5,128 nucleotides of DNA from Bifidobacteriaceae bacterium (lineage in GTDB: Bacteria; Actinomycetota; Actinomycetes; Actinomycetales; WQXJ01): NCBI GenBank assembly GCA_031278675.1, contig JAITJY010000366.1:1-5128 (forward strand), in the 5' to 3' direction. This document shows, one piece after another, positions 1 through 4,572 of this stretch (its first letter is position 1; each line of letters starts with the position of its first letter). Made by a program: the position numbers and the translations under genes. The notes beneath the pieces were generated by a model that did not search any database, was not told where the DNA came from, and saw only the letters and a program-made list of their open reading frames with translations.

Positions 1-870
1 GACGGCCCGCTCGATCGAGGTCCCTGGCCCACCGAGCTGGGCCGCGACGGCCTCCATGTCCGCCACCACGTGGCTCAATTCGGCCAAGCCCCACTGGTAG
101 GTCTCATCTAAGTCAACCGCCGCACCCAAGAAATAGCGGGAGGCGAGGCGGTAGCGGTCGCGCCCAACGGCATCGTCCAACGGCGCGAGCGGGGCGATCT
201 CTTCGGTGAGGAACCCCGCCAACTGCCCATACGCTGCGCGCGCCTGGGTCGCGGCGGCCGCCAACGCGCTACCCAAGGCCGCAGATTGGCTGGGGAGCGC
301 GCCACCCTCGGCGGCCAACTCGTCGAAGAACGAGCCCGGTGCCGCCAGCCGTTCCGCCTGCCGCACTGCCGCTTTGACCTGCCGGATCGCTGGGGTCAGC
401 GATTGGTGCGCGCCTTGGCGCAGCGAAGTTTGGTAGGAAACGAGCGCCGCGCTCACTCCGGTCAGCCGTTGCACGATGCCGTCCCAAGCCTCCGCGCCGT
501 CCCGCCCCATCAGGTCAAACACTTCACGGACGGTCTGGACGGGGGAGGCGACCCCGTTGAGATCGCGCAGATGTTCGCCGGCGTCGAAGCGTTCGATCTC
601 CAAGCCGAGCCGTTCCGTCATCGCGGCCAGGGTGATGCGGTCCTGGGCGTTGGCCGGGGGTGTGGCGGCGAGGGCGCGCAAGGTAGTGCGGGCGAGGTCG
701 GCGCGAGCGGCATGGCCGTCGGGCGAAAGATCATCGAGTTCGGTGTCATAGCCGGCGATGCCTGCAGCGGTGGCGGTCATGGGTGAAAGCTGGCAGAGAT
801 CAACGGCGTAACGTTCGGCCAGGGTGTCCACGGCGCTGAGGCGCGGGGTGTGGCGTAAAGAATCTGTCAT
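1..870 (-). CDS. DUF885 family protein, N-terminal part (runs off left edge)
   Basis: Reading the minus strand from ATG at 870 gives 290 codons with no stop up to base 1, so the gene is truncated only by the window; full-length family members are roughly 550 residues. I assign DUF885 from family-typical blocks: an N-terminal LAERY...SPMTATAAGIAGYD stretch (residues 17-41), LNGVASPVQTVREVFDLM (104-121), and GRDRYRLAS followed by RYFLGAAVDLDETYQWG (236-261). Known for the family: function is largely unsettled, and a C-terminal histidine-rich HExxPGHH-like motif suggests a metallopeptidase-like fold. That part is outside this window, so activity cannot be judged. No signal peptide or membrane segment is visible, which suggests a cytoplasmic protein. 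ATG 870 is preferred over Met31 because the conserved N-terminal block begins before Met31. There is no well-spaced Shine-Dalgarno; a TACGGT hexamer sits six bases upstream. It is transcribed divergently from purF, and I see no functional link to purines. Confidence 0.85.
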   Translation of the reverse strand, partial: MTDSLRHTPRLSAVDTLAERYAVDLCQLSPMTATAAGIAGYDTELDDLSPDGHAARADLARTTLRALAATPPANAQDRITLAAMTERLGLEIERFDAGEHLRDLNGVASPVQTVREVFDLMGRDGAEAWDGIVQRLTGVSAALVSYQTSLRQGAHQSLTPAIRQVKAAVRQAERLAAPGSFFDELAAEGGALPSQSAALGSALAAAATQARAAYGQLAGFLTEEIAPLAPLDDAVGRDRYRLASRYFLGAAVDLDETYQWGLAELSHVVADMEAVAAQLGGPGTSIERAV

Positions 871-876
871 GTTCCA

Positions 877-882
877 ACCGTA
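877..882 (-). promoter_or_regulatory. candidate -10 hexamer of the DUF885 gene
   Basis: On the minus strand the hexamer is TACGGT, which fits the actinobacterial TANNNT -10 pattern. It lies six bases before the ATG at 870, so transcription would begin at or next to the start codon. This is the geometry of a leaderless message and agrees with the lack of a usable Shine-Dalgarno. No good -35 is visible; the -35 zone falls inside the octanucleotide repeat array. Confidence 0.35.
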
Positions 883-894
883 GGCCCCCGGGCG

Positions 895-926
895 GGGCGG
901 TTGGGCGGTTGGGCGGTTGGGCGGTT
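895..926. repeat. four perfect tandem copies of an 8-base unit (GGGCGGTT)
   Basis: The unit GGGCGGTT occurs head to tail at 895-902, 903-910, 911-918 and 919-926 with no mismatch. It fills the middle of the 89-base divergent intergenic region. On the minus strand it covers the expected -35 zone of the DUF885 gene. On the plus strand it ends at the point where a weak purF -35 (TTGGTG, 926-931) would begin. Short perfect arrays like this can gain or lose copies by slippage. Whether this one varies or binds a protein is not known. Confidence 0.9.
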
Positions 927-953
927 TGGTGCGGGGCCCCAATGTGACACGAT
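926..953 (+). promoter_or_regulatory. candidate purF promoter, leaderless geometry
   Basis: TTGGTG (926-931) and CACGAT (948-953) are separated by 16 bases. The -10 keeps only the A2 and T6 positions of TANNNT, so the match is weak. Its end lies six bases before the GTG at 960, placing the expected transcription start at or beside the start codon. This mirrors the spacing seen for the divergent gene. No purine-repressor box or riboswitch is recognisable. Confidence 0.3.
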
Positions 954-959
954 AGGTAG

Positions 960-2573
960 GTGCCACGCGGAGATGGGCGGCTCGGCCATGATCTGTTGCC
1001 GGGCGAACGGAAACCACAAGACGAATGCGGCGTGTTCGGGGTCTGGGCCCCCGGGGAAGATGCCGCCAAGCTGACCTATTTCGGGTTGTACGCGCTACAG
1101 CACAGGGGACAAGAATCGGCGGGAATCGCCAGCTCCAACGGGCGCCAGATCCTGGTTTACAAGGACATGGGCCTGGTTTCGCAGGTGTTCAACGAGGCCG
1201 CATTGAACTCGCTGGTGGGACACATTGCTGTGGGACACACCCGCTATTCCACGACCGGGAGTTCCAATTGGCAAAACGCCCAGCCCACCTTGGGGCCGAC
1301 GGCCGGCGGCACTTTGGCGCTGGCCCACAACGGGAATCTGACCAATACTGGCGAACTGGCGCGGCGGTTGGCCGCCCGGGACCCGAAGCGGGCTGACCGG
1401 GCGAGCACAGACACGGCGATCTTGACAGCGCTGCTGGCCGGGGACTTGGACCACACGCTACAACAGACCGCGCTGGAGCTATTACCGCAGGTCAGGGGTG
1501 CATTTTCGCTGGTCTTTATTGATGAGGACACGCTGTACGCGGCACGCGACCCATATGGGGTGCGTCCGCTGGCGCTGGGCCGCCTCGAATCGGGTTGGGC
1601 GGTTGCGTCCGAGACGGCGGCCTTGGACATTGTGGGGGCGGTCTTCGTCCGCGACATTGCCCCTGGCGAACTGCTCGCCATCGACGGCGGTGGGCTGCGC
1701 TCTGCGCGGTTCGCGCCGGCCACTCCAGCGGGATGCCTGTTCGAATACGTTTACTTGTCGCGCCCCGACACGCAGTTGGCCGGCCGGTCTGTGAACGCCG
1801 CCCGCCTCGAAATGGGACGCACTTTGGCCCGCGAACACCCGGTCGACGCGGACCTGGTTGTCCCTGTCCCCTCGTCCGGCACGCCGGCCGCGATTGGCTA
1901 TGCCGCTGAAAGCCACATCGAATTTGCTCAAGGGTTGACCAAGAATGCTTACGTTGGCCGGACGTTTATCCAACCGACCCAGACGATCCGTCAGCTTGGC
2001 TTACGCCTCAAACTTAATCCGCTGAAAGAGGTGATTCGCGGCAAGCGATTGATTGTGGTGGATGATTCGATTGTCCGGGGCAACACTCAGCGTGCCGTGG
2101 TGCGCATGCTGCGCGAAGCCGGTGCCGCTGAAGTCCACGTGCGGATTTCCAGCCCGCCGGTCATGTGGCCCTGTTTTTATGGGATCGATTTCGCATCGCG
2201 GGCTGAACTGATCGCCAACGGACTGGGGGTCGAAGAGGTCCGGCAGTCCATTGAGGCGGATTCGTTGGGCTACATTTCGTTGGGTGGTCTGGTCGCGGCG
2301 ACGCGGCAAGAACCTGGCGCACTCTGCACGGCTTGTTTCACCGGCGAGTATCCGCTTTACGTCCAGCCGGAATTGAAACAGCACGGCAAGTATTTGTTAG
2401 AGACACCCACGGCGGCGCTGGTTGACCAAGCCCCCGCTAATCAGGCTCCGACCAGCCAATCTCCGCCAGTTGTGGTGCCGGCTGGCCAGGTCCGGACCAA
2501 CCAGCCTCCCCAAAGGCCAAGTAACACCGAACCGGCGATTGATGCCGTCACTGAATTGGAGCAGCACTCTTGA
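960..2573 (+). CDS. purF: amidophosphoribosyltransferase (glutamine PRPP amidotransferase)
   Basis: PurF catalyses the first committed step of de novo purine synthesis: PRPP plus glutamine gives 5-phosphoribosylamine, glutamate and pyrophosphate, in the cytoplasm. The 537 residues show a 22-residue propeptide, then Cys23 as the Ntn-hydrolase nucleophile (DE|CGVFG), the class II glutaminase signatures GHTRYSTTG (92-100) and HNG (123-125), and the phosphoribosyltransferase PRPP loop VVDDSIVRGNT (366-376). Cys259, Cys405, Cys456 and Cys459 sit where the [4Fe-4S] ligands of Bacillus-type PurF lie. GTG 960 is the only reasonable start: an in-frame TAG at 957-959 lies directly upstream, and the PRGDGRL...HDLLPGE leader fits actinobacterial homologues. 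AGG at 954-956 is too close to act as a normal Shine-Dalgarno. A 56-residue Pro/Gln/Ala/Thr-rich tail (482-537) follows the core. The stop overlaps the purM start by one base, indicating co-translation. Confidence 0.98.
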   Translation: MPRGDGRLGHDLLPGERKPQDECGVFGVWAPGEDAAKLTYFGLYALQHRGQESAGIASSNGRQILVYKDMGLVSQVFNEAALNSLVGHIAVGHTRYSTTGSSNWQNAQPTLGPTAGGTLALAHNGNLTNTGELARRLAARDPKRADRASTDTAILTALLAGDLDHTLQQTALELLPQVRGAFSLVFIDEDTLYAARDPYGVRPLALGRLESGWAVASETAALDIVGAVFVRDIAPGELLAIDGGGLRSARFAPATPAGCLFEYVYLSRPDTQLAGRSVNAARLEMGRTLAREHPVDADLVVPVPSSGTPAAIGYAAESHIEFAQGLTKNAYVGRTFIQPTQTIRQLGLRLKLNPLKEVIRGKRLIVVDDSIVRGNTQRAVVRMLREAGAAEVHVRISSPPVMWPCFYGIDFASRAELIANGLGVEEVRQSIEADSLGYISLGGLVAATRQEPGALCTACFTGEYPLYVQPELKQHGKYLLETPTAALVDQAPANQAPTSQSPPVVVPAGQVRTNQPPQRPSNTEPAIDAVTELEQHS

Positions 2574-3697
2574 TGTCGAATGCCTACAGTAGGGCGGGGG
2601 TTGATGTGGCCGCAGGGGATCAGGCCGTCGAATTGATGAAGGCTTCGGTCAGAGCCACGTTGGGCCCTGAGGTGCTGGCCGGGCTGGGCGGTTTCGCGGG
2701 CCTGTGGGACGCCTCAGCGTTGAAGAATTACCGCAGTCCGGTGCTGGCCACCTCCACGGACGGAGTGGGCACCAAGCTGGCGATTGCCCAGGCCATGGAC
2801 ATCCATGAGACGGTCGGGTTTGATCTGGTGGGCATGGTGGTGGATGATCTCGTGGTGAGCGGGGCTAAACCTCTGTTCATGACGGATTACATTGCGACCG
2901 GGAAGGTTGATCCGGCGAAGGTTGCGGCTGTTGTCAGCGGGATTGCGGCTGCGTGTGCCGCCACGGGCACCGCCCTGATTGGGGGCGAAACCGCCGAACA
3001 TCCGGGGGTTATGCGGGCTGACGAATACGACATCGCGGGGGCGGCCGTGGGCGTGGTGGAACGCGATGATCTGCTCGGGGCGCACCGGGTCGCTGAAGGC
3101 GATGTGGTCCTGGGTTTGGCTTCCTCCGGCCTGCATTCCAACGGATATTCGCTGGTTAGGGCTGTGGTAGACGACCTCGGATGGGATTATGCCCGCCCCA
3201 TTGAAGCGTTCGGGCGCACCCTCGGCGAGGAGTTGTTGGAGCCCACGCGCCTGTATACCAAATCGGTCCTGAAGCTGGTGGGGAGCGCGGGAGGTGGGGT
3301 GCACGGCATCGCGCATGTCACGGGCGGGGGTTTGGCGGCGAACCTGGCGCGGGTGCTGCCCCCTCACCTCGGTGCGGTGGTCTCGCGGGCGGCGTGGCCG
3401 GTCCCGCCGGTGTTCCACCTGTTGCACGATGCCGCCCACGTCGCCTGGGAGGACCTCGAACGTACGCTCAACTTGGGTGTGGGAATGGCTGTCATAGTCG
3501 GTGACGCGGCGCTGGAGTCTGCTCTGGCGACCCTCGCCGAAGCGGGGGAGCAGGCCGTTCCGATTGGGCGGGTAGCTTTGGTCAAGGATGTCGGGGCCGA
3601 AGCCGACCAACGCGGCGTGCCCGCCGCTGACCTTGTGAGCCAGGCCAAGGGCGTCACCGGTGGCCCGGTCTTGCTCATTGACCAGTACCGCGCTTAG
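2573..3697 (+). CDS. purM: phosphoribosylformylglycinamidine cyclo-ligase (AIR synthetase)
   Basis: PurM closes the imidazole ring in the fifth step of purine synthesis: FGAM plus ATP gives 5-aminoimidazole ribonucleotide, ADP and phosphate. The 374 residues carry the family blocks in order: Y-SRAGVDVAAGD near the N-terminus, the nucleotide/phosphate-binding TSTDGVGTK (60-68), DLVGMVVDDLVVSGAKPLF, GGETAEHPG (137-145), ASSGLHSNGY (183-192), TRLYTKSVLK and HGIAHVTGGGLAANL. The protein is somewhat longer than the about 345 residues of the E. coli enzyme, with the extra length mainly at the C-terminal end. I chose ATG 2573, whose A is the last base of the purF TGA. GGAG (2558-2561) is 11 bases away. 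TTG at 2570, eight bases from the same GGAG, is a possible alternative that adds one residue. The 1-base overlap suggests translational coupling in a purF-purM operon. No convincing terminator follows. Confidence 0.98.
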   Translation: MSNAYSRAGVDVAAGDQAVELMKASVRATLGPEVLAGLGGFAGLWDASALKNYRSPVLATSTDGVGTKLAIAQAMDIHETVGFDLVGMVVDDLVVSGAKPLFMTDYIATGKVDPAKVAAVVSGIAAACAATGTALIGGETAEHPGVMRADEYDIAGAAVGVVERDDLLGAHRVAEGDVVLGLASSGLHSNGYSLVRAVVDDLGWDYARPIEAFGRTLGEELLEPTRLYTKSVLKLVGSAGGGVHGIAHVTGGGLAANLARVLPPHLGAVVSRAAWPVPPVFHLLHDAAHVAWEDLERTLNLGVGMAVIVGDAALESALATLAEAGEQAVPIGRVALVKDVGAEADQRGVPAADLVSQAKGVTGGPVLLIDQYRA

Positions 3698-3761
3698 CTC
3701 AGCGGCGTCCAGCGTGCCGAGTTGGTGAGCCGCGCAGCAGGCGGCGGCCGGTGACAGGTGA

Positions 3762-3881
3762 GGCGCTGAGCAAGATCGCTACATCTCGACCTGGCAGGAC
3801 CCGAAGCGCTCCTTGTTCGACGCGGCGGTCTTTGCCGCTGGGCTACAGGATTTGATTAGTCACGGCGAAGGTTCGACGTAA
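3762..3881 (+). pseudogene. coding-looking fragment without a start codon, possible gene remnant
   Basis: One frame is open from 3762 (just after TGA at 3759-3761) to TAA at 3879-3881. Its last 34 codons read like a real protein end: RYISTWQDPKRS then LFDAAVFAAGLQDLI and a short polar tail. There is no ATG or GTG in the frame, and the first TTG (3813) would leave only 22 residues. GTG 3751 in the next frame reads VTGEALSKI and would join this frame through a one-base slip near 3775-3779, giving about 44 residues. It could be a frameshifted small gene, the decayed end of a lost gene between purM and the next gene, or chance. I do not recognise the family. Confidence 0.3.
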
Positions 3882-3909
3882 CCTAGGACTGTCTTGTAGC
3901 CTAGATTCA

Positions 3910-3915
3910 TACGAT
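3910..3915 (+). promoter_or_regulatory. candidate -10 hexamer of the DUF3073 gene
   Basis: TACGAT fits TANNNT and would place the transcript start near 3922, giving a leader of about 28 bases with the Shine-Dalgarno inside it. Two other TANNNT hexamers overlap just upstream: TAGCCT (3897-3902) and TAGATT (3902-3907). None has a clear -35 at 16-18 bases, so which one is used cannot be decided here. Confidence 0.35.
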
Positions 3916-3934
3916 CATGCCGACCGAATACCAC

Positions 3935-3941
3935 GAGGGGG
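3935..3941 (+). promoter_or_regulatory. Shine-Dalgarno deciding the DUF3073 start
   Basis: GAGGGGG lies eight bases before ATG 3950 and is the strongest purine-rich site nearby. It selects this ATG over the in-frame ATG at 3917, which has no such site upstream. Confidence 0.75.
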
Positions 3942-3949
3942 TCACGTAC

Positions 3950-4153
3950 ATGGGGCGCGGCCGTCAAAAGGCAAAGCAGACTAAGGTCGCTCGTAGGCTC
4001 AAGTACTACACCCCGGACACCGACTTGGGAGCGTTGGAACGTGAGCTGAGCGGGGGATCTGACAGTCCAGCCGAAGAGGACCCGTACGCGGAGTACGCCG
4101 CCCGGTACGCCGCTGACGAAGAAGAGTTTCCTGGGGGCTCGCCTGAGCCATGA
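3950..4153 (+). CDS. DUF3073 family small protein
   Basis: This is a 67-residue protein beginning MGRGRQKAKQTKVARRLKYY, then TPDTDLGALERELSG. That is the hallmark N-terminus of DUF3073, a small family found across Actinomycetota and commonly next to purM. The first about 20 residues are strongly basic. The second half is acidic and tyrosine/alanine rich (EEDPYAEYAARYAADEEEF, about 43-61), so the charge is split along the chain. There is no cysteine, signal peptide or membrane segment. The function of the family is unknown to me; the basic N-terminus could contact nucleic acid, which is inference only. The start is set by GAGGGGG eight bases upstream and by the family's conserved MGRGR; the longer frame from ATG 3917 adds 11 residues that do not fit the family. 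A 252-base gap and candidate promoter hexamers suggest it can be transcribed apart from purFM. Confidence 0.9.
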   Translation: MGRGRQKAKQTKVARRLKYYTPDTDLGALERELSGGSDSPAEEDPYAEYAARYAADEEEFPGGSPEP

Positions 4154-4168
4154 CTGGGCGTTTCCCGG

Positions 4169-4263
4169 TGAGCTTCCCGCCCGGGCCGGTGCCCGTAGCG
4201 TGGGCTAGACCGGGCGGGTGCGCGTAGCGTGGGCTAGGCCGTGCGGGTGCGCGTAGCGTGAGC
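4169..4263. repeat. 29-base tandem repeat, two near-perfect units with degenerate ends
   Basis: Units at 4195-4223 and 4224-4252 match at 27 of 29 positions; the differences are A/G at unit position 15 and G/T at position 19. Each begins GTAGCGTGGGCTAG and ends GCGGGTGCGC. A partial third copy follows (GTAGCGTGAGC, 4253-4263). A degenerate copy precedes them (about 4169-4194), with GTGAGCT in place of GTGGGCT and a 3-base insertion. The array lies between the DUF3073 stop and the tRNA promoter region. It has no long open frame and is not CRISPR-like, because the units abut without spacers. Confidence 0.85.
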
Positions 4264-4277
4264 CCGCCTGTCACCGA

Positions 4278-4308
4278 TTGGACAGCGGGGCGGTTCGGCT
4301 GGCATGCT
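4278..4308 (+). promoter_or_regulatory. candidate promoter of the tRNA-Asp/tRNA-Phe unit
   Basis: TTGGAC (4278-4283) and CATGCT (4303-4308) are 19 bases apart; with TGGACA (4279-4284) as the -35 the spacing is 18. The expected start near 4315 leaves a leader of about 20 bases before tRNA-Asp. The -35 is a fair match to TTGACA and the -10 is weak. Confidence 0.35.
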
Positions 4309-4317
4309 GGTAAGCCG

Positions 4318-4332
4318 TGCGCCGTAGGCGCA
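4318..4332 (+). other. small perfect hairpin directly before tRNA-Asp
   Basis: TGCGCC (4318-4323) and GGCGCA (4327-4332) pair perfectly around a GTA loop. The hairpin ends three bases before the tRNA 5' end and would sit at the 5' end of the precursor if transcription starts near 4315. It may guide 5' processing or simply be a chance GC-rich stem. Confidence 0.45.
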
Positions 4333-4335
4333 TCG

Positions 4336-4409
4336 GGCCCCGTGGCGCAGTTGGTTAGCGTGCCGCCCTGTCACGGCGGAGGTCGCGGGTTCAAGTCCCG
4401 TCGGGGTCG
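4336..4409 (+). tRNA. tRNA-Asp (anticodon GUC)
   Basis: The 74-base gene folds into a full cloverleaf. The acceptor stem is GGCCCCG with CGGGGTC (4402-4408; one G-U pair at the second position). The D stem is GCGC/GCGT with loop AGTTGGTTA. The anticodon stem is CCGCC/GGCGG around CTGTCAC, with GTC at 4370-4372. The variable loop is AGGTC, and the T stem is GCGGG/CCCGT around the normal TTCAAGT loop. The discriminator base is G4409, as expected for Asp. The next bases are CCC, so the 3' CCA is not encoded and must be added by nucleotidyltransferase. Confidence 0.98.
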
Positions 4410-4415
4410 CCCATG

Positions 4416-4449
4416 AGCGGACCGGCCTAAGTGCCGGTCCGCTTTGATT
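4416..4449 (+). terminator. strong hairpin between the two tRNA genes (terminator or processing site)
   Basis: AGCGGACCGGC (4416-4426) and GCCGGTCCGCT (4433-4443) form an 11-bp perfect stem with a CTAAGT loop, followed by the short T-rich TTGATT. This resembles a rho-independent terminator, but the T-tract is poor. tRNA-Phe begins only eight bases after the stem, with no room for its own promoter outside the hairpin. Partial termination or a precursor-processing stem are therefore real alternatives. Confidence 0.6.
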
Positions 4450-4451
4450 GG

Positions 4452-4524
4452 GGCTCGATAGCTCAGTTGGGAGAGCGTCCGCCTGAAAAGCGGAAGGTCA
4501 CCGGATCGATGCCGGTTCGAGCCA
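4452..4524 (+). tRNA. tRNA-Phe (anticodon GAA), with A at the T54 position
   Basis: The 73-base gene folds cleanly. The acceptor is GGCTCGA/TCGAGCC with seven Watson-Crick pairs, and the D stem is GCTC/GAGC. The anticodon stem is TCCGC/GCGGA around CTGAAAA, with GAA at 4485-4487. The variable loop is AGGTC and the T stem is ACCGG/CCGGT. The discriminator is A4524, correct for Phe, and CCA is not encoded (CAC follows). The T loop reads ATCGATG (4505-4511): position 54 is A instead of the nearly universal T, while T55, C56, G57 and A58 are kept. The rest of the structure is intact, so I call a functional gene rather than a pseudogene. It lies 42 bases after tRNA-Asp and is probably co-transcribed with it. 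Confidence 0.95.
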
Positions 4525-4527
4525 CAC

Positions 4528-4562
4528 CTCGGGTCAGCCACATCCCCCCGGCCGCCCCCGAG
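4528..4562 (+). other. inverted repeat upstream of the response regulator ribosome binding site
   Basis: CTCGGG (4528-4533) and CCCGAG (4557-4562) can pair across a 23-base C-rich loop. The right arm ends one base before the AAGGAAG Shine-Dalgarno. The stem is short, so pairing in vivo is uncertain. No T-tract follows, so it is unlikely to be a terminator. Confidence 0.3.
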
Positions 4563-4563
4563 C

Positions 4564-4570
4564 AAGGAAG
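4564..4570 (+). promoter_or_regulatory. Shine-Dalgarno of the response regulator gene
   Basis: AAGGAAG is separated by two bases from ATG 4573 (four from its AAGGA core), a usable site that fixes this start. The homology of the protein to receiver domains begins right after it. Confidence 0.7.
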
Positions 4571-4572
4571 CC

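Noticed and set aside
286..786. 166-residue plus-strand open frame
   Set aside because: It lies opposite the DUF885 gene, has no family-like blocks, and is explained by the GC-rich codon bias of the real gene.
884..898. GCCCC/GGGGC inverted repeat upstream of the DUF885 gene as an operator
   Set aside because: Five base pairs in a run of G and C is not distinguishable from background composition.
871..959. Purine riboswitch or PurR box upstream of purF
   Set aside because: The space is too short for a riboswitch aptamer plus expression platform, and no PurR-like palindrome is visible.
1244..1973. Minus-strand open frames opposite purF (159 and 163 residues)
   Set aside because: Both fall inside the PurF domains and show no protein-family features.
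2714..3610. 298-residue minus-strand open frame opposite purM
   Set aside because: Its translation is Arg/Gln/His-rich with no recognisable motif, and purM is certain on the other strand; a shadow frame of high-GC coding DNA.
3729..3745. Hairpin GCCGC/GCGGC after purM as an operon terminator
   Set aside because: Only 5 bp with no T-tract; in DNA this GC-rich such stems are expected by chance.
4183..4194. GGGC-CGGT-GCCC hairpin after DUF3073 as a terminator
   Set aside because: Very short stem with no following T-run, and it overlaps the degenerate edge of the tandem repeat.
4195..4263. Possible CRISPR array
   Set aside because: The units abut directly with no unique spacers and number fewer than three complete copies, so this is a simple tandem repeat.
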